A DNA stretch of 64,000 nucleotides from Mycobacterium ahvazicum (GTDB lineage: Bacteria; Actinomycetota; Actinomycetes; Mycobacteriales; Mycobacteriaceae), in assembly GCF_900176255.2 (NCBI RefSeq), contig NZ_FXEG02000003.1, positions 1,550,001 through 1,614,000 on the forward strand, given 5' to 3'. Shown piece after piece: positions 47,769-56,821 of the stretch. A program made the position numbers and the translations under genes. The notes under the pieces were generated by a model, which saw only the letters and a list, made by a program, of their open reading frames with translations, was not told where the DNA came from and ran no database searches. Each line of letters opens with the position of its first letter. Position 1 is the first letter of the stretch.

Positions 47769-48686
47769 CTATTTGGCTCGGGCGTCGGCGAGCGCGTTTG
47801 CGCCACCGACGATTTCACTGATCTCTTGGGTGATCTGGGCCTGCCGCTCGCGGTTCGCCATCAGCGTCAGGGCCTTGATCAAGTCGTCGGCGTTGTCGGT
47901 GGCCGACTTCATTGCCCGTTGGCGCGACGCCAGCTCCGACGCCGCGGATTCCAGGAGCGCGGTGTACACGCGGGTGGTCACATACCGCGGCAACAGCGCA
48001 TCGAAAAGTGTTGTCGCATCGGGTTCGAACGAATACAGCGTGTGCAGCGCCTCGGGTTCTTCGGCGTATTCGACGACCATCGGCGCCATCCGGTGGGCGG
48101 TGGTGGACTGAGACAGCATCGACTTGAATTCCGTGTAGACGATGTGCAACTCGTCGACACCCTCGACGTCGGAGTTCTCGTCGCTGCCTTCGCTGCCGGG
48201 AATGAACGCATCCACCAGCGTCGAGGCAACCTCGGCGGCCTTCTCCACCGTGGGTTGCTCCGAGAAGCCGGTCCACGATTCGGTGATGGTCCAGTTGCGG
48301 AAACTGTAGTAGCCCAGCGCCTTACGGCCGACCACGTACAGCACGGGAGTCTTGCCTTCCTCCCGCAGGAGCGAAAACAGCTCCTCGGCGCGGCGGAAGA
48401 CACCGGAGTTGTAGGCGCCACACAGACCACGGTCCGACGACACCACCAAGACGGCGGCCCGCTTGGGCTCAGGCCGTTCGACCAGCAGCGGATGATCGAG
48501 TGCTGCCTCGCTGGACAGCGTGGTCAGCATATTGGTGATCTCTTCGGTGTAGGGGCGAGCAGCCTGAAGCCGAGCCTGGGCCTTGCCGATACGCGATGTC
48601 GCGATCAGCTCCTGGGCTTTGGTGATCTTCTTGATCGCACCGGCGGAACGGATCCGTCCGCGCAACTCGCGAAGTGTGGCAGCCAT
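47769..48686 (-). CDS. atpG: ATP synthase gamma subunit
   Basis: Rotor shaft of F1 (305 aa). N-terminal coiled coil MAATLRELRGRIRSAGAIKK and C-terminal coiled coil AMKSATDNADDLIKALTLMA plus NRERQAQITQEISEIVGGA. A loop insertion rich in Gly/Ser/Glu around residues 166-178 (IPGSEGSDENSDVEG) corresponds to the mycobacterial gamma loop involved in limiting ATP hydrolysis. Six bases after atpA. Confidence 0.96.
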   Translation of the reverse strand: MAATLRELRGRIRSAGAIKKITKAQELIATSRIGKAQARLQAARPYTEEITNMLTTLSSEAALDHPLLVERPEPKRAAVLVVSSDRGLCGAYNSGVFRRAEELFSLLREEGKTPVLYVVGRKALGYYSFRNWTITESWTGFSEQPTVEKAAEVASTLVDAFIPGSEGSDENSDVEGVDELHIVYTEFKSMLSQSTTAHRMAPMVVEYAEEPEALHTLYSFEPDATTLFDALLPRYVTTRVYTALLESAASELASRQRAMKSATDNADDLIKALTLMANRERQAQITQEISEIVGGANALADARAK

Positions 48687-48692
48687 CGAGTA

Positions 48693-50360
48693 CTACTTCT
48701 TCTTCTCTTGCTTCTTCTTGTCTTCCGGCGCCGGCTTGTTGACCTTGACCGACTCCTTGGCCAAGTCCTCTTCGTCGAGAGCCTCGACGTGCTCGTCCGG
48801 CACCACCGACCCGCCACCCGTAGCGGCGAAGCCCTTCTTGAACTTCTTGATGATCTCCTCGAGCTGGCTCTCGGCCTCTTCGGAAAGCTTTCCGCTATCC
48901 CGGATTCCGGTCAGAAACTTCTCCTCGGAGGCCCGCATGTGATCCAGCAGCTCGGTTTCGAAGCGGCCGACATCCTCGACGGGCACCGAGTCCAGGTGGC
49001 CGCCGGTGCCCAGGAAAATCGAAACCACTTGCTCCTCAACGGGCAACGGCTGGTACTGCGGCTGCTTGAGCAATTCCACCAGCCGGGCGCCGCGGTCCAG
49101 CTGCGCCTTGGAGGTGGCGTCCAGGTCGGAGGCGAACGCGGCGAACGCTTCCAGCTCGCGGTACTGCGACAGGTCCAGACGCAGCGACCCGGCCACTTCC
49201 TTCATGGCCTTGATCTGCGCCGCGCCACCGACGCGGGACACCGAGACACCGACGTTGATGGCCGGGCGCACACCCTGGTTGAACAGGTCGGATTCCAGGA
49301 AGCACTGGCCGTCGGTGATCGAAATGACGTTGGTGGGAATGTAAGCCGAGATGTCGTTGGCCTTGGTCTCGATGATCGGCAGGCCGGTCATCGAACCACC
49401 ACCGAGCTCGTCGGACAGCTTGGCGCAGCGCTCGAGCAGCCGCGAGTGCAGGTAGAACACGTCGCCGGGGTAAGCCTCGCGGCCCGGCGGGCGGCGCAGC
49501 AGCAGCGAGATCGCGCGGTACGCCTCGGCCTGCTTGCTCAGGTCGTCGAAGACGATCAGCACGTGCTTGCCGTCGTACATCCAGTGCTGCGCGATCGCCG
49601 AACCGGTGTACGGCGCAAGCCATTTGAACCCGGCGGAGTCGGATGCCGGCGCCGCGACGATGGTGGTGTAGTCCATCGCGCCACCTTCGTCCAGAGCGCG
49701 ACGCACCGAGGCGATCGTGGTGCCCTTCTGGCCGATAGCGACGTAGACGCAGCGCACCTGCTTCTTCTCGTCGCCGGTTTCCCAGTTCTGCCGCTGGTTG
49801 AGGATGGTGTCGACGCAGACCGCCGTCTTGCCCGTCTTGCGGTCGCCGATGATCAGCTGACGCTGGCCGCGCCCGATCGGGGTCATCGCGTCGATGGCCT
49901 TGATTCCGGTCTGCAGCGGCTCGCTGACGCTTTGCCGCTGAACCACTGAGGGCGCCTGGATTTCCAGCGCGCGACGAGTGTCGGTCTCGATGTCGCCCTG
50001 GCCGTCGATCGGCTCGCCCAGCGGGTTGACCACCCGGCCCAGGAACGCGTCACCGACGGGCACCGAGAGGACCTCGCCGGTGCGCTTGACCTGCTGGCCT
50101 TCCTCGATCTTCTCGAAGTCACCGAGGATCACCGCGCCGACGCTGTGCTCGTCGAGGTTCAGCGCGACGCCGAGGACACCGCCGGAGAACTCCAGCAGCT
50201 CCTGCGTCATGACCGAGGGCAAGCCGTCGACGTGCGCGATGCCGTCACCGGCGTCGACGACGCTGCCGACCTCCTCGCGGGAGCTGTCGGAGGTGAAGGA
50301 GCCTACGTACTCTTCGATCGCGCTCTGAATGTCATCAGCGGAGATTGTCAACTCGGCCAT
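48693..50360 (-). CDS. atpA: ATP synthase alpha subunit
   Basis: Non-catalytic nucleotide-binding F1 subunit (555 aa). P-loop IIGDRKTGKTAVCVDTI, Walker B region HVLIVFDDLSKQAEAYR and the signature PGREAYPGDVFYLHSRLLER. A Lys/Glu-rich C-terminal extension of about 35 residues (ending APEDKKKQEKKK) is the mycobacterial feature linked to suppression of ATP hydrolysis. Normal length for the genus. Confidence 0.97.
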   Translation of the reverse strand: MAELTISADDIQSAIEEYVGSFTSDSSREEVGSVVDAGDGIAHVDGLPSVMTQELLEFSGGVLGVALNLDEHSVGAVILGDFEKIEEGQQVKRTGEVLSVPVGDAFLGRVVNPLGEPIDGQGDIETDTRRALEIQAPSVVQRQSVSEPLQTGIKAIDAMTPIGRGQRQLIIGDRKTGKTAVCVDTILNQRQNWETGDEKKQVRCVYVAIGQKGTTIASVRRALDEGGAMDYTTIVAAPASDSAGFKWLAPYTGSAIAQHWMYDGKHVLIVFDDLSKQAEAYRAISLLLRRPPGREAYPGDVFYLHSRLLERCAKLSDELGGGSMTGLPIIETKANDISAYIPTNVISITDGQCFLESDLFNQGVRPAINVGVSVSRVGGAAQIKAMKEVAGSLRLDLSQYRELEAFAAFASDLDATSKAQLDRGARLVELLKQPQYQPLPVEEQVVSIFLGTGGHLDSVPVEDVGRFETELLDHMRASEEKFLTGIRDSGKLSEEAESQLEEIIKKFKKGFAATGGGSVVPDEHVEALDEEDLAKESVKVNKPAPEDKKKQEKKK

Positions 50361-50419
50361 GGCTTTTCGTCTTCCTACTTGATTTCCGGCGTTCGCGGGG
50401 TGGTGGTGGCTGATTCGGG

Positions 50420-51760
50420 TTAGTCGGGTAGCTGCGCCTCGGCTGCGGCCAGACGCGACGAGAGCGACCCGTCGATCACCTCGTCGGCGACAGCGATGAG
50501 TAACCCGCCCAACAGGTCGGCATCGATCTCGAGCTGAACCGTCACCGGATGCCCGTAAATACGACTGAGAACTTCGGTGAGACGGGTGCGCTGGGCGTCG
50601 CTGAGCTCGGCGGCTGCGCGGACCGCGGCGACGACCTCGCCGCGGCGAGCCACCGCAACTTCCGCCAGGAACTGCACGGCCTCTTCCGCCTGCTCACCCC
50701 GGAGCAGCTCGACCGTCTGCGACAGCAACGCGACGACGAGCGGATTGACCGCACTGCCACTGGAGTCGAGTACCTTGTGCAGCAACTCCACCCGCTTCTC
50801 GGCCGGAGTGGCGTAGTCGCCCAACAAAATCGAGAGCCGCGGCTGCGCGTCCAGAATCCGGGAGAACCGGAACAACTGGTCTTCGACCTCGTCGACCTTT
50901 CCGTCGCGTTCGGCAACCTCCAGCAGCGCCTGGCGCGACATGTGTTCGATCGCGTCGACCAGGTCGGCGTTGGCCGACCAACGTTCCGAGACGGCCGCCC
51001 GCAGTACCACGAGCGTGGCGTCGCCGACCTTGCCGGACACCAGCCGTTCGAGCAGCCGGATCCGCGGTGCCGCGTCCTCGGCCGGCACGGTCAGGTACCG
51101 GGTGACCACGATCTCCTCGTCGAGCAGCTGGCCCACCGACACCAGTTCGCTGGACAGCTTCGAAAGTCCGGGTTTGTCAAGATCTTTGGCGATGGTGGTG
51201 AACCGGTCCGACAGGTTGCGCAGCGCTTCGCGACTCGACGAACGCATCTTGGTCATCAGCGGGTAGGAGACCTCCGCCGACGCCGGCGCCATCGCCTCGA
51301 GTTCGTCCAAAAACCGATCGACGGTGCCCGACTGCTGCGTCGCATCGGCGACGTAGGTCTGTACCAATTCCTTTGCCTGGCGCACGGATTCGTGTCCAAG
51401 CTCCAGGCGAAGCTGACGGGTCAGCTGGGCCCGCAGCAGCTCTACCTGGCGAGCGCCCTGTCCCGTGATGCGTTCGGCCTCGACTTCAGCCTGCGCGCGC
51501 AACTGCTCGGTGATGCGCTGGGCGTCGGTCTTGGCTTCTTCGACGACGTGCTCAGCTTCAGACTTCGCGGACTCCACCGCCTTGCTATGGGCGGTAGTGG
51601 ATTCCGTCAGCCGGTCGGCAGCCTTGGCCGCGTCTTCCAATTGCTGGCGCACCGTGTTCTGACGAGCGGCCATCAAATTGCGGACTGGCGGCACGACATA
51701 ACGCACCACCAGGAAAACGATGGCGGCGAATCCGATCAGCTGCCCGATAAACGTCGACAT
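50420..51760 (-). CDS. atpH: ATP synthase fused b-delta subunit
   Basis: Single protein (446 aa) joining a b-type stator to delta, characteristic of mycobacteria. The N-terminal membrane span is IGFAAIVFLVVRYVVPPVRN, then a long coiled coil to about residue 160. The delta domain follows, with AVSERWSANADLVDAIEHMS and a C-terminal VTVQLEIDADLLGGLLIAVA. Forms the peripheral stalk with AtpF. Six bases after atpF. Confidence 0.96.
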   Translation of the reverse strand: MSTFIGQLIGFAAIVFLVVRYVVPPVRNLMAARQNTVRQQLEDAAKAADRLTESTTAHSKAVESAKSEAEHVVEEAKTDAQRITEQLRAQAEVEAERITGQGARQVELLRAQLTRQLRLELGHESVRQAKELVQTYVADATQQSGTVDRFLDELEAMAPASAEVSYPLMTKMRSSSREALRNLSDRFTTIAKDLDKPGLSKLSSELVSVGQLLDEEIVVTRYLTVPAEDAAPRIRLLERLVSGKVGDATLVVLRAAVSERWSANADLVDAIEHMSRQALLEVAERDGKVDEVEDQLFRFSRILDAQPRLSILLGDYATPAEKRVELLHKVLDSSGSAVNPLVVALLSQTVELLRGEQAEEAVQFLAEVAVARRGEVVAAVRAAAELSDAQRTRLTEVLSRIYGHPVTVQLEIDADLLGGLLIAVADEVIDGSLSSRLAAAEAQLPD

Positions 51761-51766
51761 TGATAG

Positions 51767-52279
51767 TTACCTTGTCGCGGCAGTGGTTGTGACGTCGACG
51801 CCGAGGATGCGACTGGCCAACGTTGCCGACATGGTTGCCACGTTGGCACGCAGATCCAATTCCACAGCGTCCCTTTCGCGCTTCAGTTGCTCGGCTGCCG
51901 TCTGCACCGTCGAAGCGACCTGTTGCTCGGCTTTGGCCCGCGCGTCCTCGACGACCTTACGACCTTCCGCCCGGGCGTTGTCGCGCAACGACGACGCCTC
52001 GACCCGGGCTTCCCTCATGGCGTTCTCGTAATCCGCCTGGGCGGCCTCGAATTGCTCGTTCGCCTTCTTGTTGTCGGTGGCGGTCTTGGCGACCATCGCG
52101 TCGCGTTCGCGCAACACCTTCATGACCGGCGGCACGACGAACGTGCCGATGACGGCCAGCACGATCAAGAAGATCGCCAGCACGAAAAAGAAAGTGCCGT
52201 TGGGGACGAGGAAGTTGTTGCCTCCCTCGGCTACTAACTGGCTGGACGCCAGAACGCTGCGGCTCGCGTCACCCATCAC
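51767..52279 (-). CDS. atpF: ATP synthase b subunit
   Basis: Stator subunit (170 aa). One span FFFVLAIFLIVLAVIGTFVV near residues 28-48, then a charged coiled coil (NEQFEAAQADYENAMREAR, RKVVEDARAKAEQQVASTVQ). Six bases after atpE. Works with the b-delta fusion as the peripheral stalk. Confidence 0.96.
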   Translation of the reverse strand: MMGDASRSVLASSQLVAEGGNNFLVPNGTFFFVLAIFLIVLAVIGTFVVPPVMKVLRERDAMVAKTATDNKKANEQFEAAQADYENAMREARVEASSLRDNARAEGRKVVEDARAKAEQQVASTVQTAAEQLKRERDAVELDLRANVATMSATLASRILGVDVTTTAATR

Positions 52280-52285
52280 TGCGAA

Positions 52286-52537
52286 CTAGCCGACGGGGGT
52301 GGCGAAGACGAACAGCGCCATGAAGGCCAGGTTGATGAAGTACGCCGCCTCAACCAGACCGACGGTGATGAAGAACGGCGTGAACAACCGGCCTTGCGCT
52401 TCCGGCTGACGGGCAATACCCGCAACCAGTGCGTTACCGGCAATACCGTCACCGATACCGGCACCGATTGCGCCGCCGCCCATGATGATTCCACCGCCGA
52501 TGAGTGCAGCGGCAGCGACTTGGGGGTCCAGGGCCAT
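52286..52537 (-). CDS. atpE: ATP synthase c subunit (bedaquiline target)
   Basis: Rotor-ring proteolipid (83 aa), a two-helix hairpin. Helix 1 GGGAIGAGIGDGIAGNAL; polar loop ARQPEAQGR; helix 2 with the proton-carrying Glu63 (Glu61 in H37Rv numbering) in GLVEAAYFINLAFMALF. Residues equivalent to Asp28, Ala63 and Ile66 are unchanged, so none of the well-known target substitutions for bedaquiline resistance is present. Length is two residues over H37Rv. Confidence 0.97.
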   Translation of the reverse strand: MALDPQVAAAALIGGGIIMGGGAIGAGIGDGIAGNALVAGIARQPEAQGRLFTPFFITVGLVEAAYFINLAFMALFVFATPVG

Positions 52538-52615
52538 TCTTATCCTCCTTATAACTGGTAGTTGTCTACCAGGCTTCTGTAATCGTGTGTGGCTCAGGCC
52601 GATTCAAAGATGGTC

Positions 52616-53374
52616 TCAGTCATGGTGATCCTCGATCTCCATGGCTTGGCTGAAGTACAGGATGGTCAGGATCGAGAAGATGAACGCCTGGATCGCGCCG
52701 ACGAAGAGGTCGAACGCTTTCCAGATCGCGTTGGGCGCCCACATGATGTAGGGCGGGAAGAGCGCGATTAGCGCGACCAAGATGCCGCCGGCGAAGATGT
52801 TGCCGAAAAGTCGCAGCGACAACGAGATCGGCTTGGCGAGTTCCTCGACGAGGTTGATCGGGGCCAGGAACGCCACGTGACCCTTGAGCACCGCGAGCGG
52901 GTGCCCGACGATGCCGCGGCGCCAGATACCGGCCACGTGGTAGCAGACGAACACGAAAAGAGCCAGTGCGAGTACGTAATTGATGTCCGCGGCCGCCGAG
53001 CTGAGTAACTCGGTGGTGCGCCCGGATTTGTCGGTGTACTGCAGCGGCAGCACCGAGAGCCAGTTGGAGATCAGAATGAACACGAAGATGGTGACCGCCA
53101 GCGGCAGGACGAAGGGCGCGATCCGCATCCCGACGGCCGCCTCGATCTGGTCACGCATCTGGACCGTGATGGCCTCCCAGAACAATTGGACTCCGCTGGG
53201 CACCCCGGTCGAGGTGATCTTCGCGCGCAAGTAGAAGGCGAGCGCCAGGACGATCAGAGCGGCGATCCCGGTCGACAGGATCGTGTCGGTGTTGACGGTC
53301 AGCCCGAGCCAGGTGGCGTGGGTGTGCTCGCCGACCTCGATCGCGCCCTCGGCCAGGAACCTCGTCTCACTCAT
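52616..53374 (-). CDS. atpB: ATP synthase a subunit
   Basis: Stator proton channel (252 aa). About five to six spans; the key Arg lies in LAKPISLSLRLFGNIFAGGIL and the C-terminal span is GAIQAFIFSILTILYFSQAM. Overlaps the upstream atpI-like gene by 8 bases. 78 bases before atpE. Confidence 0.96.
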   Translation of the reverse strand: MSETRFLAEGAIEVGEHTHATWLGLTVNTDTILSTGIAALIVLALAFYLRAKITSTGVPSGVQLFWEAITVQMRDQIEAAVGMRIAPFVLPLAVTIFVFILISNWLSVLPLQYTDKSGRTTELLSSAAADINYVLALALFVFVCYHVAGIWRRGIVGHPLAVLKGHVAFLAPINLVEELAKPISLSLRLFGNIFAGGILVALIALFPPYIMWAPNAIWKAFDLFVGAIQAFIFSILTILYFSQAMEIEDHHD

Positions 53375-53831
53375 CGCTGGTGTTCCCTCTTTCGGTACCT
53401 TCGGATGCGGGCTCCGCCCAGTCGCCGGCGCGCAGCTTCTTCCAGACCGGCAGGGCGGTCGAGAGCACCAACACCACCTGGAACAGGGCCAAGCCGAACA
53501 CCACGCCTAAGCCGGCGGGCCGGAAAATGTAAGCAATGATCAGGCCGATGACGGTGATGATCGCCAGCCGAGTCGCCGAATTCAGCGCCATCGAGCTTTT
53601 CATCGGATGTTCTTTCGCCGTTATCGACGCAACGGAGCGACGCACCAGCAGCGCGTTGAGCAAACCCAGCAGCAGCCCGACGCCGAAGAACACTCCGACC
53701 ATCAGATGACCCGAGAAAGCGGCGCCAGCTACCGCCACCGCGGTGATCGCAGCGCAAACCACCAGGAGCCGAGACGGGTTGAATGCAACGGACGGAAACA
53801 CCAACGGCGCGTCCTGCGCTGGTGTCGTCAC
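53367..53831 (-). CDS. AtpI-like ATP synthase assembly protein (Rv1303-like)
   Basis: Small membrane protein (154 aa) heading the ATP synthase operon. Four hydrophobic segments: RLLVVCAAITAVAVAGAAFS, MVGVFFGVGLLLGLLNALLV, TRLAIITVIGLIIAYIF and GVVFGLALFQVVLVLSTALP. The position corresponds to AtpI, a factor for c-ring assembly. Sequence similarity across phyla is low, so the role is inferred from place and topology. Confidence 0.85.
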   Translation of the reverse strand: MTTPAQDAPLVFPSVAFNPSRLLVVCAAITAVAVAGAAFSGHLMVGVFFGVGLLLGLLNALLVRRSVASITAKEHPMKSSMALNSATRLAIITVIGLIIAYIFRPAGLGVVFGLALFQVVLVLSTALPVWKKLRAGDWAEPASEGTERGNTSDE

Positions 53832-54055
53832 TGCAGCACCTCAATCCGGATTGGCGGAGCGGAAAACTTCCGACCGACTGATCGGTAGCCCGCCGAGCGT
53901 ATCGCACGTCACAGGGGATTCACTCAAGGGGTATCTCCCTGCGTCGGTCGTCGATCGGCACGGTCGGAAAACGATCCGGCGGGCCGACTGGCCGGCAACC
54001 CTCAAGATTCTTTTTGGGGTTCTACCAGCACCGTACCACAAGGTCAGCGGCACTA
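53832..54055 (-). promoter_or_regulatory. ATP synthase operon promoter region
   Basis: A 224-base gap between wecA and the atpI-like gene on the same strand. It must carry the operon promoter unless wecA transcription reads through. A stretch CAAGATTCTTTTTGGGGTTC near 54003-54022 is unusually AT-rich for the region. No confident -35/-10 pair identified. Confidence 0.4.
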
Positions 54056-55288
54056 CTACTGCCCGTCGTAGTCCTCGTCGGGGTAATCGTCGCGGCGGCG
54101 CAGGAGCGGAATCACCGTCGCGACGCCGGCAACCACGATCGCGCCCAGCATCACCGCGCCGGTATCGCGCGGGTTGAAGAAGATCGTGCTGGCGGCGCCG
54201 AACGCGACGATCCCGACCCACAAATAGATGAGCAGTACCACCCGGCGATGCGAATGGCCGATCTGCAGCAACCGATGGTGTAGATGCATCTTGTCGGGGC
54301 TGAACGCGCTGCGGCCCGCACGGGTTCGCCGCACGATGGCCAGCAGCAGGTCGAGCATCGGCACGAACATCACCGCGACCACCAGCAGGAACGGTGACAG
54401 CAGAGCAAAGACGTCACGGGCGCCGTAGGCATTTTGCGAGATCGGTCCGGCCGCGGTGGTGGACGCGGCAGCAAGCATCAAGCCGATCAGCATCGAGCCG
54501 GAGTCGCCCATGAAAATTTTGGCTTTATGGAAGTTGTGCGGCAGAAAGCCCAGGCAGGCCCCCGCCAGCACGACCGAGATGACGGCCGGCGGATAGAACA
54601 GCACGTCGCCGCCATGGTCACGCAGCAGACCGACCGAGAACACGCAGATCGCCAGCGCGGTGATCAGTCCCAGCCCGGCCGCCAGCCCGTCGAGCCCGTC
54701 GACGAAGTTCATCGCGTTGACAATCGACACCGTCAGCGCCAGCGTCAGCAGGATCGACGACGCCTGGTCCAGCACGATGGTGCCGACACCACCGAACGGG
54801 ATGTACAGCACGCTCCATGCGACACCCATCGTGACCAGCACGCTGGCCGCGGTGATCTGGCCGGCAAATTTCGTCAGGGCGTCCAGGCCCCAGCGGTCGT
54901 CGATGAGTCCGATGCCCATGATCACCGCGCCCGCCACCAGCACCGCCGGCATGCCGGTGGAATAGACGAAACCCCGGGTGAGCGCCGGGAGCTCGGATGC
55001 CAGGAACACCGCGGAGAGAACACCGACGAACATCGCCAACCCGCCCATGCGTGGGGTGGGCGTGACGTGCACATCGCGTTCGCGTGGGTAGGCGACCGCG
55101 CCTAAACGAGTGGCCAGCACCCGCACCGGTCCGGTCGCGAAGTAGGTGATGATCGCGGCGGTCAGTCCGACCAACGCCAGCTCGCGCAGCGGGACCCCGG
55201 CGCCACGGTCGGACAGGGTGTGCAGACCAGCGGCAAGGCTGACGAGATTGCTGGCTGGGTCGCTGGACACCACGAGACCGTACGCCAC
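54056..55288 (-). CDS. wecA: Decaprenyl-phosphate N-acetylglucosaminephosphotransferase WecA (Rfe)
   Basis: Polytopic membrane transferase (410 aa, about eleven spans) that starts arabinogalactan linker synthesis by making decaprenyl-P-P-GlcNAc. Family motifs: TPTPRMGGLAMFVGVL, the Asp pair in GIGLIDDRWGLDALTKF, VNAMNFVDGLDGLAAGLGLI, KIFMGDSGSMLIGL and the nucleotide-binding HLHHRLLQIGHSHRR. First ATG at 55288. Between the tsaC-like gene and the atp operon, as in H37Rv (Rv1302). Confidence 0.95.
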   Translation of the reverse strand: MAYGLVVSSDPASNLVSLAAGLHTLSDRGAGVPLRELALVGLTAAIITYFATGPVRVLATRLGAVAYPRERDVHVTPTPRMGGLAMFVGVLSAVFLASELPALTRGFVYSTGMPAVLVAGAVIMGIGLIDDRWGLDALTKFAGQITAASVLVTMGVAWSVLYIPFGGVGTIVLDQASSILLTLALTVSIVNAMNFVDGLDGLAAGLGLITALAICVFSVGLLRDHGGDVLFYPPAVISVVLAGACLGFLPHNFHKAKIFMGDSGSMLIGLMLAAASTTAAGPISQNAYGARDVFALLSPFLLVVAVMFVPMLDLLLAIVRRTRAGRSAFSPDKMHLHHRLLQIGHSHRRVVLLIYLWVGIVAFGAASTIFFNPRDTGAVMLGAIVVAGVATVIPLLRRRDDYPDEDYDGQ

Positions 55289-55329
55289 CTTCCTGAGACT
55301 TGAGGTCTCGCTTCATCACCGCTGCGCCG

Positions 55330-55983
55330 CTAGGCGATCAACCGTCCCGGGTCCATTCCAAGCACGTCCGCGATGCGCTCGACGCTTACCGGTCCGGCGC
55401 GCAGCAGGTGCGGCGTCTCGCCGGTGAGGTCAACGATCGTCGAGGCCGCCTGCTGCTGTGAGGGTCCCGCGTCGAGATAGACATCGACGAGATCGCCGAG
55501 TTGGTCACGCGCCTCGACGGCGTTCACCGCCGGCGGGCGACCGGAGACATTGGCGCTGGACACCGCCATCGGCCCGACCTCGCGCAACAGCTCGATCGCC
55601 ACCGGGTGCAACGGCATCCGCAGCATCACCGTGCCACGGGCATCCCCGAGATCCCACTGCAGCGATGGCGCTTGCGCCACAACCAGACTCAGCGCACCTG
55701 GCCAGAACGCGCGGATCAGTTCGCGGGCCCCGTCCGGCATCGTGTAGACCAGGCCCTCAATGGTGTGCCACGAACCCACCAGCACGCCGACCGGCATGTC
55801 GCGCCCGCGGCCCTTTGCCGCCAGCAGCGCGGCCACCGCGGTGTTGTCGAACGCGTCGGCGCCGATGCCGTACACGGTGTCGGTCGGCATCACGACTAGT
55901 CGTCCACCCTTGAGCGCTCCGACAGCCGAGCTAATTCCAGCCGAACGCTGTTCGGGCTCAGCACAATTGAACACCTCAGTCAC
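55330..55983 (-). CDS. L-threonylcarbamoyladenylate synthase (Sua5/YrdC/TsaC family)
   Basis: First enzyme of tRNA t6A37 synthesis, from Thr, bicarbonate and ATP (217 aa). Signature pocket KGGRLVVMPTDTVYGIGADAF, followed by KGRGRDMPVGVLVG and PLHPVAIELLREVGPMAVSS-AN. Short C-terminal tail, no full Sua5 domain. Overlaps the prmC stop by 8 bases. Operon prfA-prmC-tsaC. Confidence 0.94.
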   Translation of the reverse strand: MTEVFNCAEPEQRSAGISSAVGALKGGRLVVMPTDTVYGIGADAFDNTAVAALLAAKGRGRDMPVGVLVGSWHTIEGLVYTMPDGARELIRAFWPGALSLVVAQAPSLQWDLGDARGTVMLRMPLHPVAIELLREVGPMAVSSANVSGRPPAVNAVEARDQLGDLVDVYLDAGPSQQQAASTIVDLTGETPHLLRAGPVSVERIADVLGMDPGRLIA

Positions 55984-56821
55984 GGGCGCTCCTACACGCG
56001 GTCACGAATCTTGGCCGGCCGGTGAGATCTTGCCGTGCCCGGACGTCTTCGAAAAAACCTGTGCATTCGATTAATTCGACAGTCCGCGACGAGGTGGTGT
56101 CGTCGTGCTCGACGGCGAATACGCCGCCGGGACGCAGCCAGCGTCCAGCGAGGTCCACCACCGCGCTGATCACGGTCATGCCGTCCGGGCCGCCGAACAC
56201 CGCGTGCGCCGGATCGTACTGAGCGACTTCGGGGTCCAACGCAACGTCATCCGGCACGTAAGGCGGGTTGGCCACGACCAGGTCGACTCGTCCGTCCAGC
56301 TCGGGCAGCAGACCTTGCTCGGTGACGTCGGCGCGGACCAGCTCGACCGCGGTGCCCTCCACGTTTCGCCGGGCATAGTCCAGGGCCGCATCGGAATCGT
56401 CGATGGCGATCACCCGCGCCGTCGGCCGATGCCGGGCCAGTGCCACCGCCAACGCGCCGGATCCCGTGCACAAGTCGACGATCACCGGCGCTGCGTCGAG
56501 CCGCCGCGCGACGGCCCACTCCAAGATGGCCTCGGTCTCCGGGCGCGGGATGAAGACTCCGGGGCCGACGTGCAGCAGGACCGGCCCGAACGCCGCGGTC
56601 CCGGTCAGGTGTTGCAACGGCACTCGCCGCGAGCGGGCGGCGACGATGTCGTGGTATCGCACCAAAAACTCGTCGTCGATCGACTCAACCAAGGTCAGCC
56701 GACCACGCTCGGCACCTGCCACATGAGCGGCCAATTCCTCGGCATCCCAACGCGCAGAATCGATTCCGGCCTCGGCGAGCACCGCCGCAGCAGAGTCGAT
56801 TGCGCGCCGCAGGACGGTCAT
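55976..56821 (-). CDS. prmC: Peptide chain release factor N5-glutamine methyltransferase PrmC (HemK)
   Basis: Methylates the Gln of the release-factor GGQ motif using SAM (281 aa). Helical N-terminal domain, LHVGPGVFIPRPETEAILEW, SAM loop VDLCTGSGALAVALARH and catalytic NPPY in LVVANPPYVPDD. The stop overlaps the tsaC-like start and its ATG overlaps the prfA stop, so it is coupled to its substrate's gene. Confidence 0.96.
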   Translation of the reverse strand: MTVLRRAIDSAAAVLAEAGIDSARWDAEELAAHVAGAERGRLTLVESIDDEFLVRYHDIVAARSRRVPLQHLTGTAAFGPVLLHVGPGVFIPRPETEAILEWAVARRLDAAPVIVDLCTGSGALAVALARHRPTARVIAIDDSDAALDYARRNVEGTAVELVRADVTEQGLLPELDGRVDLVVANPPYVPDDVALDPEVAQYDPAHAVFGGPDGMTVISAVVDLAGRWLRPGGVFAVEHDDTTSSRTVELIECTGFFEDVRARQDLTGRPRFVTACRSARD

